The translations under genes were made by a program, and so were the position numbers. Below the pieces are notes generated by a model. It saw nothing but the letters and a program-made list of their open reading frames with translations, was not told the DNA's origin and searched no databases. From GCA-2747515 sp964427825 (lineage in GTDB: Bacteria; Patescibacteriota; Minisyncoccia; Moranbacterales; GCA-2747515), in assembly GCA_964427825.1 (NCBI GenBank), contig CAYRUU010000034.1, positions 1-8,554 of the forward strand: a stretch of 8,554 bases of DNA, in the 5' to 3' direction. Below are positions 1 to 5,886 of the stretch, one piece after another; the stretch's first letter is position 1, and every line of letters begins with the position of its first letter.

Positions 1-99
1 TTCCGTCTATAGATTGTGTGTTCGGTTACTCCTCCTTACCGGCAACGGTCTTTTGCCGCATGCCATTGTGCATGTGCGCAAAAGGATCTATGGACGGAA
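1..99. repeat. Long inverted repeat enclosing hairpins; possible structured RNA or leader
   Basis: Bases 1-14 pair with 86-99 over 14 positions: thirteen Watson-Crick pairs and one T-G wobble at 8/92. The stem may continue left of the window, which cuts it off. Inside lie a 6-bp hairpin (40-45 with 53-58, loop 46-52) and, directly next to it, a 5-bp hairpin (59-63 with 70-74). A weaker alternative, 23-26 with 38-41, competes with the first. No T tract follows at once (the next T run is 120-125), so it is a poor intrinsic terminator. I recognise no Rfam family; the SRP RNA consensus and common riboswitch cores are not visible. It could be a 5' leader of the lipoprotein gene, a small RNA, or a palindromic repeat. 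Confidence 0.45.
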
Positions 100-140
100 T
101 GATGTGTGGATGGATGTTCTTTTTTATCATAACTTTATAT

Positions 141-145
141 GGGGG
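141..145 (+). promoter_or_regulatory. Ribosome binding site deciding the lipoprotein start
   Basis: A run of five G lies 5 bases before the ATG at 151 and can pair with the anti-Shine-Dalgarno CCUCC with one G-U pair. The in-frame ATG at 139 has only an AT-rich stretch before it, so 151 is preferred. Confidence 0.45.
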
Positions 146-150
146 TTGCC

Positions 151-639
151 ATGCGTGTACGGCACATGTGCGTTTTTTTGGTAGTGATGGTTTTTTTGTT
201 GGGCTGTGCATCATCACGTTATACGGTGACGAAGCCCGCGGAAGAGGAAGTTGACTGGGAGATGGTGCACATCGTCATGCACCTTCTATTTATGGAAGAG
301 ATCGATCTGACTCCGATCTCTGAGGAAGAATTTCTTGAAAAAATCCATGGTGCCGAAATGCCTGAACAATGTCGGAATAGCTTTAGCGAAGAAGGGTATG
401 CCCTCATTAAGGAGTATGCCAAAAAACGCTATGGCAGTGATGATGCCGAAGCCATGCGAGAGGGTATCTTTGTCGCGACAAACTACCTCGCGGCATATGC
501 CATGCTCAATTTCGGCGACGGCAAACCGCCGTTGACGACAGAGGAGGCTGCAATTTTTGAGGAAGTTGCGGCGCAGTCACCAGGTGTTCTGTTCTTTGAG
601 TGTCTTGCAGAAATGTATGACGCTCTCTACAAAAAATGA
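151..639 (+). CDS. Small predicted lipoprotein of unknown function
   Basis: The product is 162 residues from the ATG at 151. An alternative in-frame ATG at 139 adds four residues and has no ribosome binding site. The N terminus is a type II signal peptide: basic residues R2, R4 and H5, a hydrophobic stretch at about 7-17, then the lipobox LLGC with Cys19 as the expected lipidated residue. The mature part, about 144 residues, is acidic and probably mostly helical, with two cysteines (C74, C151) that could form a disulfide. I recognise no domain. The gene stands alone on its strand here, ends in a strong intrinsic terminator and converges with pth, with 19 bases between the two stop codons. Those 19 bases include a (CTAT)3 run at 641-652. 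Lipoprotein prediction is firm from the motif; the function is unknown. Confidence 0.8.
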   Translation: MRVRHMCVFLVVMVFLLGCASSRYTVTKPAEEEVDWEMVHIVMHLLFMEEIDLTPISEEEFLEKIHGAEMPEQCRNSFSEEGYALIKEYAKKRYGSDDAEAMREGIFVATNYLAAYAMLNFGDGKPPLTTEEAAIFEEVAAQSPGVLFFECLAEMYDALYKK

Positions 640-658
640 ACTATCTATCTATCTCATT

Positions 659-1255
659 TTATTCACACGTTGTTGCTTTACGAGCAGCAACGTGTTTTTG
701 TTCGTGGATGTCACGGATAATGATGTCAATGGTTTCCATGAGTAAGGTAAGGTCATCGTCGGACATGTTTTGCAATACGAAATCATCGCCGGCAATGGGA
801 CCGCGTGCGGCGCGTCCGTCAACATGTTCCACGCCGATACGCACGCGCGTAAAGTCTTGCGTGCCCAACGTGTCAATGATGTGCTGCACGCCGTTGTGTC
901 CGGCAGAGCGCACATCACGGCTGATCTTATAAGTTCCCAGTGGTAGGTCCAAGTCATCATGGGTGATGATAAGGTTATCCAGTGCAATGTTGTAATAGGC
1001 GACGGCGGCGCGCACAGCATCGCCAGAGCGATTCATGAATGTTGTGGGTCGGACGCAAATCAATGCATGACGATCATGATCGGCGGGGATGCGTGCAATA
1101 TCGGCATGCAGTTTTTTTCCGTGATGGAAATGATCGGGAGCGTCGTGGCGCAGGAGGAGGCGTTCAATAAAGAGTGTACCGGCGTTGTGGCGCGTGCGTG
1201 CATAGCGTGCGCCGGGGTTGCCGAGCCCGACAATCATGAGGGTATCTTGTGTCAT
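659..1255 (-). CDS. pth: Peptidyl-tRNA hydrolase
   Basis: The 198-residue product matches the bacterial Pth family in length and motifs. Pth cleaves the ester bond of peptidyl-tRNAs that drop off the ribosome, freeing tRNA in the cytosol. The N-terminal GLGNPG motif (10-15) is followed by TRHN with the catalytic His23. Asn13, Asn75 (in PTTFMN), Asp100 (in HDDLDLPLG) and Asn121 (in GHNG) match E. coli Asn10, Asn68, Asp93 and Asn114. The loop before GHNG reads RDVRSA rather than the more usual glycine-rich stretch. The ATG at 1255 overlaps the stop of the upstream LCP gene by four bases (ATGA) and has no clear Shine-Dalgarno sequence, so translation is probably coupled. The last codons are antisense to the terminator of the convergent lipoprotein gene. 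Identification is very safe. Confidence 0.97.
   Translation of the reverse strand: MTQDTLMIVGLGNPGARYARTRHNAGTLFIERLLLRHDAPDHFHHGKKLHADIARIPADHDRHALICVRPTTFMNRSGDAVRAAVAYYNIALDNLIITHDDLDLPLGTYKISRDVRSAGHNGVQHIIDTLGTQDFTRVRIGVEHVDGRAARGPIAGDDFVLQNMSDDDLTLLMETIDIIIRDIHEQKHVAARKATTCE
665..699 (+). terminator. Intrinsic terminator of the lipoprotein gene
   Basis: A 13-bp stem (665-677 with 683-695, one G-T wobble) with a 5-base loop TTACG is followed by a run of five T (695-699), beginning 25 bases after the stop codon at 639. It points along the plus strand only: the opposite side lacks a T tract. It lies wholly inside the last codons of the convergent gene pth. Confidence 0.8.
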
Positions 1256-3006
1256 AGGTCATCATGAGGATTAGTGGATAACGTATTCTCCCATTCTTTT
1301 TCCATTTCATCTTGTGAAATGGCCGTGTAGGTATAGGTGGGGATGAGGTCTGTGCCGAGTGTGATGACGAAGTCGGTGGTGATGGTGTCGGCGTCAAAGG
1401 CGTCGGCACTTTTTGCGGCGGGGAGCTTTTTGATGAGTTCGTCCAAGGAAAACGGTTTTTCGCCGTCGGTGAGATCGGTGATGGTAGTGGCGTCGCTTGC
1501 GGGCGCGACGTCGCCGGTGCGCGGGCGCGGTGGCGTGTGGAGTGTGACGGAGGTGAAGCCGATTGTTGCGAGCGCGGCGGTGACGCGGGCGGGCAATGCG
1601 GCGTTGTCGCTGCGGTTGATGAGGGTGATGGTGGGCTGTTCGGCGGCAATATCTTTTTGGCGTTGTGCGATTTTTTCCAATTCAAATAGTGCGCCGGCAC
1701 GTTCGCGAATCTCACGATAGGTGCCGATGCGCGGAATCAGTCCGGGCATGCCGCCGGTGCGCGCGCTGACCAAGAGACTGTCTGGGCGCCACGCGTCCAC
1801 CACGACCGTTGTGATATTATGCGTGTCCACTTTTTTGATGAGAGAGATGAGTGGTTCCAGTACGTCGCCGCCGACGTTGGTGTGCACATGATCGCCGAGC
1901 ACATCCAAGATGCTGCCGATCTTGAGCGGATTGACGATCGTGCCCAAGGAAAGCGCCTTGTTGCGCGCCGCTTGCATGACGTGCTGTTGGCGTTTTGCGC
2001 GCCCGAAGTCGCCTTCTTTGTCGTGGCGGGTGCGTGCATATTTGAGCGCGGTGGCGCCGTCAAAGTGTTGGAGTCCCGCCGGCACTTCAAATGTTTCATA
2101 ACTGTAACCCGGACCGGGGTAGCGTGTGTCTTTGATGGGGTTGGGGACGTCAATGTTGATGCCGCCGAGGATGTCAATGATTTTGGTGAAGCCTTCAAAA
2201 TCCATGAGTATGTAGTAGTGGACGGGTTCGCCAGTAATGGTGGTGACGGTGTCGGTGAGGTAGTCGGTGCCGACGCCGTCGTGCAGTCCATAGGTGTAGA
2301 GGCTGTTGATTTTGACGGTGCGTTTGTTGTGCGTTACAAGCAGATCGCGCGGAATGGAAAAAAGTCCGAGGCGATAGTCGCGTGTGTTAATACTTGCGAG
2401 CATGATGGTGTCGGTGAGGTCTTTACCACCTTTGAAGGTGTTGGCGCGTCCGAGGAGGAGGATGTTAATGCGTCCGTCGGCAAAGCCCTCCAATTTTTCA
2501 TAGGAATGCGGGTTGGCGATGTCCGCCAGCGCTGCACGTAACGTGTAGGGGCGGTCGCTGTCGTTCATGTTGGCGGCGGCGGTGCGTCCTTTGGTGTAGA
2601 ACATCCACACCATCCACACTAGTACGAGGCAAAACACCACCGCAGCGCCGATGAGGATGATGCGTCCAAATGGGATACGACGGCGTGATGAGCGCTGTGG
2701 TTTTGGGAATGATGTTGTATGTCGCGGATCGCGGGGTGGTGTGTATGCAAAAGATGGCGCGCCACCTGCCGTCGGTGCGACGTGTGCTGTTGTGCTGTAG
2801 TACGAACGCTCGGGTACGGTGCGACGGTAAGGCGGCTGCTCTTGCGCAGACATGCGACGCGGCGCGTGGTAGGACTGTTGCTGGGTGGGATTGGGATGCG
2901 GCGGTTGCTGCGGCGTGCGCGGCGCGGTGTGCGGCGCACCGGGTCGGGCCCTATCCATGCGAGTGGTTTTGTGGCGCATGCCGTTTGTCCGGCGTACAAT
3001 ATCCAT
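1252..3006 (-). CDS. LytR-CpsA-Psr (LCP) family protein with LytR_C domain
   Basis: LCP proteins are membrane enzymes that transfer lipid-linked glycopolymers to the cell wall outside the membrane. The 584-residue product has a long cytoplasmic N-terminal region rich in Pro, Gln, Arg and His (about 1-112), one membrane helix (about 114-136), and an LCP domain (about 178-350). In the domain, NILLLG (181-186), DTIML with Asp199, SIPRD with Arg220 and Asp221, YARTRHD (323-329) and the RAKRQQ segment (336-341) are the expected substrate-phosphate and metal-binding motifs. A LytR_C-like domain follows (about 458-552, starting ITLINRSD). The first ATG at 3006 has no good ribosome binding site; Met10 (ATG at 2979) and Met17 are alternatives and would only shorten the disordered tail. 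It is divergent from smc and leads into pth. The family call is secure; the polymer is unknown. Confidence 0.93.
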   Translation of the reverse strand: MDIVRRTNGMRHKTTRMDRARPGAPHTAPRTPQQPPHPNPTQQQSYHAPRRMSAQEQPPYRRTVPERSYYSTTAHVAPTAGGAPSFAYTPPRDPRHTTSFPKPQRSSRRRIPFGRIILIGAAVVFCLVLVWMVWMFYTKGRTAAANMNDSDRPYTLRAALADIANPHSYEKLEGFADGRINILLLGRANTFKGGKDLTDTIMLASINTRDYRLGLFSIPRDLLVTHNKRTVKINSLYTYGLHDGVGTDYLTDTVTTITGEPVHYYILMDFEGFTKIIDILGGINIDVPNPIKDTRYPGPGYSYETFEVPAGLQHFDGATALKYARTRHDKEGDFGRAKRQQHVMQAARNKALSLGTIVNPLKIGSILDVLGDHVHTNVGGDVLEPLISLIKKVDTHNITTVVVDAWRPDSLLVSARTGGMPGLIPRIGTYREIRERAGALFELEKIAQRQKDIAAEQPTITLINRSDNAALPARVTAALATIGFTSVTLHTPPRPRTGDVAPASDATTITDLTDGEKPFSLDELIKKLPAAKSADAFDADTITTDFVITLGTDLIPTYTYTAISQDEMEKEWENTLSTNPHDDL

Positions 3007-3043
3007 AAGTCACGAGGCGTATAAATCATGTTGTCGTGTTTGT

Positions 3044-3072
3044 ATCCTATCATCTGCCACGAAAAACCTCAA
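3044..3072 (-). promoter_or_regulatory. Candidate sigma70-type promoter for the LCP-pth unit
   Basis: On the minus strand TTGAGG (3067-3072) is separated by exactly 17 bases from TAGGAT (3044-3049), each matching four of six consensus bases. Transcription would begin near 3037, about 30 bases before the LCP ATG at 3006. Confidence 0.35.
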
Positions 3073-3150
3073 CCGGTGCCACACTGCACTTTCTTTGTGG
3101 ATACTTGAAAAATAAAAAAGCCCAATTCACAAATAGTGATATGGTTAAAA

Positions 3151-3181
3151 TTGTGAAGAAGCACTATAAAAAGTATATAAT
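3151..3181 (+). promoter_or_regulatory. Candidate promoter for smc
   Basis: TTGTGA (3151-3156) lies 19 bases before a perfect TATAAT (3176-3181), or 17 bases before an overlapping TATATA (3174-3179). The leader to the smc ATG would be about 125 bases. An inverted repeat overlaps the -35 and could be an operator. AT-rich sequence makes chance matches likely, so this is tentative. Confidence 0.3.
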
Positions 3182-3314
3182 ATGTCAAGGGTTTCATAAT
3201 CTATAAATCAATGAACTGTAGAATCTTCAGGCAACCGATTGTGTCCTTGTAAAATATGTATCTTGCCATATATCCATAAGTCGGTGTATCCTGAAGGAAA
3301 GATGATCACAAGCT

Positions 3315-5636
3315 ATGTTTCTCAAACGCGTTGATATTAAAGGATTCAAATCATTTGCCACCGCAACGGCATTTGATTTTGCGCACACGGGACCAACGAA
3401 GGGGATGACGGCGATTGTGGGGCCGAACGGTTCGGGTAAATCCAATCTCTCCGACGCGGTGCGATGGGTGATGGGCGAGCAGTCCATGAAGGCGTTACGC
3501 GGCAAGAAAAGCGAGGATGTGATTTTTGCGGGATCGGAAACGCGCCCGCGCGCGTCCATGGCGGAAGTATCGCTGGTTTTTGACAATGCGGACAAAAGCA
3601 TTCCTTTGGAATTTGACGACGTGGTGATCACGCGCAAACTCTATCGCAGCGGCGAGAGTGACTACCTTGTCAACGGTGCGGCGGTGCGGCTTTTGGATGT
3701 GGTGGATTTGTTGGCGCAGATGGGTATCGGGCGCGAGAGCTACAGCGTGGTGGGGCAGGGTATGACCGATGCGATTTTGTCGGCGTCACCCGTGGAGCGT
3801 CGTGCCATGATTGAAGATGCGGCGGGCGTGAAGCACTATCAAATCCGCAAATCGCGCGCGCTGAAGAAGTTGGATCGCACGAAGGAGAACTTGGCACAGG
3901 TGGATGCACTGATTGCCGAGGTGACGCCGCACATCCGTTCACTCAAGCGACAAGCGACAAAGGCGCGGCAAAGCAAAGAGATCTATGAACAATACAAGAC
4001 CGCGCAGCGTACGTATTTTGCGCACGTGTGGGACGCGCTGATGGAGGAAAAGGCGGCGCTGGACGAACAGTCGGCGACGTTCGGTGTAGCGTTTCAACAC
4101 GCACAGCGGGAAGTAGATCGTGTCAACGATCAATTGATGGCGGAAGCGAAGAAGGTGGATGATGCGAACCGCATTGGCGATTTTGAGACGACAAAGCGTG
4201 CGACCTATGCGTCGTTGCAGGCATTGGAAAAAAAGATTGCCGTTGCTGCGGGGCGGATTGACATTCAAAAAGAGCGCAAAGCGCATGAGAAAAAAGTGGT
4301 GCACATCCCTGTGGACTTGGCGTATGTGCAGAAGAAGTTGGATGTGATTCGTGCACGGCAGGCGGAACTCATTGGCGCGTTGGAGGCGGTAGCGGATGTG
4401 GCGAGCGTACGGACGATTGCGACGCAGTTGCGCGATGTGCATGCGCAGATGGATGGGCTGTATGACGATGCGGGTAAGAAGCATGTGGATGTGGCGAAGG
4501 ACGACTATGACGAGCGCATTGCGTCGTATGATGCGGCGATTGCGCAGTTGGAAAAAGACGTGGCGCAGCACACGACGCAGGCTGTGTTGGCGCGGGAAAC
4601 CATTGCGCAGTTGGATAATGAGATTGCCGCGGTGATGGCAGCAGACAAGGCGGCGCGCCTCACGTTTTTCGCATTGGAGAAAGACATGCGCACCACGCAG
4701 ACGGAATTGGACGGCATCCGCGAGAAACTCAATGCCGTGCGTGTGGAGGCGGCGCGCGTGGATGTGCGGGTTGATGATGTGCGCGGCGAGGTGCGCGAGG
4801 AATTGGGTGTGGAGGTGGAGGATTTGACGGTGGCGGTGGAGCATGTGACGCCGGAACAGATGACGCAGATGGAGCGGGTGGTGCGTACATTGCGTAGCAA
4901 ATATGAACATGTTGGCGGTATTGATCCACTGGTGATTGACGAATATGAAGAAATGCAAGAACGGTTTGATGTGCTGGTGACAGAGTCCCGTGATCTTGCT
5001 GATGCCATTGCGCAGCTCAAAGAAGTCGTCAAAGAAATGGATGAGAAAATCCACACAGCGTTTACGGCGGCGTTTAAAGATATCAACGAGGAGTTTACCA
5101 AATACTTCCGCATTTTGTTTAACGGCGGCACGGCGAAGTTGAAAAAGACGACCATTGCACCGTCACCGCAGCGCACCGACGGCACAGCAACTGAAGAAGG
5201 TGCGCCGTCCGACGATGATACGGCGGATGCGGACACCGCGTCCGCAGCAAAGCCGGAGATCGGCATTGACATCATCGCTTCACCGCCCGGCAAAAAGGTG
5301 TCGCAGCTCTCTCTGCTTTCCGGCGGCGAGCGTTCACTGACATCCGTAGCGATGCTGTTGGCAATCATCGCGTACAGCCCGCCACCCTTTACCATTCTTG
5401 ACGAGGTGGAGGCGGCGTTGGACGAGACAAATTCACGACGCTTGGCACGCATCTTCAGCGAGTTGACCGACAAGACGCAATTTATTGTGATCACACACAA
5501 TCGCGAGACCATGCGTCACGCTGATGTCCTCTATGGTGTGACCATGGGCGACGACGGCGTATCGCAACTGTTGAGTGTCACGCTTGACCAAGTCAAAGAC
5601 GACGATGGCGACGGGGAGATTGATGAGATTGTGTAA
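3315..5636 (+). CDS. smc: Short SMC-family chromosome segregation ATPase lacking a hinge domain
   Basis: SMC proteins dimerise, bind DNA and organise the chromosome using an ABC-type ATPase head formed by both protein ends. The N-terminal head is typical: start MFLKRVDIKGFKSF, Walker A GPNGSGKS (36-43), an arginine segment at LRGKKSEDVIFAG (61-73), and Q-loop Gln148. The C-terminal head has the signature LSGGE (668-672), Walker B ending DE (696-697), D-loop ALD (701-703) and switch His728. Bacterial SMC is usually near 1150-1200 residues with a roughly 150-residue hinge; this one has 773, and only about 360 residues join the heads. These look like two short coiled-coil arms (about 186-330 and 395-545) around a small middle part. 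I find no hinge-like sequence and no cysteine, so no Rad50 zinc hook. An acidic insert (about 610-648) interrupts the C-terminal head. The start is fixed by an in-frame stop at 3303-3305. ATP binding and hydrolysis motifs are all intact. Confidence 0.92.
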   Translation: MFLKRVDIKGFKSFATATAFDFAHTGPTKGMTAIVGPNGSGKSNLSDAVRWVMGEQSMKALRGKKSEDVIFAGSETRPRASMAEVSLVFDNADKSIPLEFDDVVITRKLYRSGESDYLVNGAAVRLLDVVDLLAQMGIGRESYSVVGQGMTDAILSASPVERRAMIEDAAGVKHYQIRKSRALKKLDRTKENLAQVDALIAEVTPHIRSLKRQATKARQSKEIYEQYKTAQRTYFAHVWDALMEEKAALDEQSATFGVAFQHAQREVDRVNDQLMAEAKKVDDANRIGDFETTKRATYASLQALEKKIAVAAGRIDIQKERKAHEKKVVHIPVDLAYVQKKLDVIRARQAELIGALEAVADVASVRTIATQLRDVHAQMDGLYDDAGKKHVDVAKDDYDERIASYDAAIAQLEKDVAQHTTQAVLARETIAQLDNEIAAVMAADKAARLTFFALEKDMRTTQTELDGIREKLNAVRVEAARVDVRVDDVRGEVREELGVEVEDLTVAVEHVTPEQMTQMERVVRTLRSKYEHVGGIDPLVIDEYEEMQERFDVLVTESRDLADAIAQLKEVVKEMDEKIHTAFTAAFKDINEEFTKYFRILFNGGTAKLKKTTIAPSPQRTDGTATEEGAPSDDDTADADTASAAKPEIGIDIIASPPGKKVSQLSLLSGGERSLTSVAMLLAIIAYSPPPFTILDEVEAALDETNSRRLARIFSELTDKTQFIVITHNRETMRHADVLYGVTMGDDGVSQLLSVTLDQVKDDDGDGEIDEIV

Positions 5637-5692
5637 GGTGGTGTGAAAATATCATGGTCCAAACGAGGATGTGTGCAGTCGCACTGTTACAG

Positions 5693-5753
5693 GTCATACT
5701 GAACGTGTTACAGCATCTCTCTTACTGAAACTCCGAAACACGTTCAGGGTGAC
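5693..5753. repeat. REP-like imperfect palindrome in the smc-secA gap
   Basis: A perfect 11-bp inverted repeat (5699-5709 with 5737-5747) is extended outward by GTCA/TGAC (5693-5696 with 5750-5753), with a wobble at 5697/5749 and one mismatch at 5698/5748. The enclosed loop is 27 bases. The outer form, GTCAT..CTGAACGTGTT, resembles a dispersed intergenic palindrome I have seen in many bacterial genomes; that resemblance is from memory. There is no T tract after it, so it is a weak terminator candidate, though it could protect or end the smc transcript. Confidence 0.55.
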
Positions 5754-5803
5754 ACGGTGCTATTGTTTAGGAGGGCGGAATTTTGACTGTACAACAACAT
5801 TTT

Positions 5804-5832
5804 TTGACGCGGAAGAAGCTTTTTGATAGAAT
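5804..5832 (+). promoter_or_regulatory. Strong sigma70-type promoter for secA
   Basis: TTGACG (5804-5809) and TAGAAT (5827-5832) each match five of six consensus bases, with an ideal 17-base spacer. TG at 5824-5825 gives an extended -10. Transcription would begin near 5838-5840, at the foot of the hairpin just before secA, giving a leader of roughly 35-50 bases. It is the best promoter in the window. Confidence 0.6.
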
Positions 5833-5836
5833 TGAT

Positions 5837-5873
5837 ACGTTTGCAGCGGATTGTGTTGCAAACGTCGTTTTTT
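5837..5873 (+). terminator. Terminator-like hairpin with U tract at the 5' end of the secA mRNA
   Basis: A perfect 9-bp stem (5837-5845 with 5857-5865) with an 11-base loop is followed after CG by six T (5868-5873). The stem is not GC-rich, so it would be of moderate strength. It could end read-through from smc, but it lies downstream of the secA promoter and so would also sit at the very start of the secA transcript, two bases before an in-frame ATG at 5875. It may be an attenuator or a stabilising 5' stem-loop. Confidence 0.5.
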
Positions 5874-5886
5874 CATGTATACACGT

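Larger units (their letters stand above)
3007..3314. other. Divergent AT-rich intergenic region between the LCP gene and smc
   Basis: This 308-base stretch holds no credible gene. It is clearly more AT-rich than its surroundings from about 3100 on. It contains a candidate leftward promoter (3044-3072), a candidate rightward promoter (3151-3181), and an inverted repeat TTCACAA/TTGTGAA (3126-3132 and 3151-3157) whose right arm covers the rightward -35. It also holds a second pair, ATAGTG/CACTAT (3133-3138 and 3162-3167). A 13-bp direct repeat, ATATCCATAAGTC, occurs at 2999-3011, over the LCP start codon, and again at 3270-3282, shortly before smc. No tRNA or terminator is visible. Confidence 0.6.

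Noticed and set aside
1..99. Small SRP RNA (4.5S) or a known riboswitch
   Set aside because: The length and single long stem suggested SRP RNA, but the conserved GGAAG apical motif is absent on both strands, and no riboswitch core could be recognised.
101..130. Promoter for the lipoprotein gene with -10 TATCAT at 125-130
   Set aside because: The -10 matches five of six bases but nothing resembling a -35 lies at the right distance, so it is not listed.
641..652. (CTAT)3 tetranucleotide repeat as a phase-variation tract
   Set aside because: It has only three units and lies between two stop codons, so slippage would not change either protein.
1819..2541. 240-codon plus-strand frame opposite the LCP gene
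   Set aside because: It is antisense to the conserved LCP domain, its composition mirrors that gene, and it has no recognisable motif or good ribosome site.
3007..3314. tRNA or small protein gene in the divergent intergenic region
   Set aside because: No cloverleaf or T-loop consensus and no frame with both a ribosome site and sensible composition was found, apart from the 10-codon frame reported as a finding.
3939..5054. 371-codon minus-strand frame opposite smc
   Set aside because: It is rich in His, Arg and Leu as expected from reading the GC-rich coding strand backwards; smc motifs show the plus strand is the real gene.
3315..5636. SMC gene as RecN or Rad50/SbcC
   Set aside because: The opening MFLKRVDIKGFKSF, the PPGKK segment before LSGGE, and the ending DVLYGVTM are SMC hallmarks. 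There is no zinc hook and the head motifs do not fit RecN.
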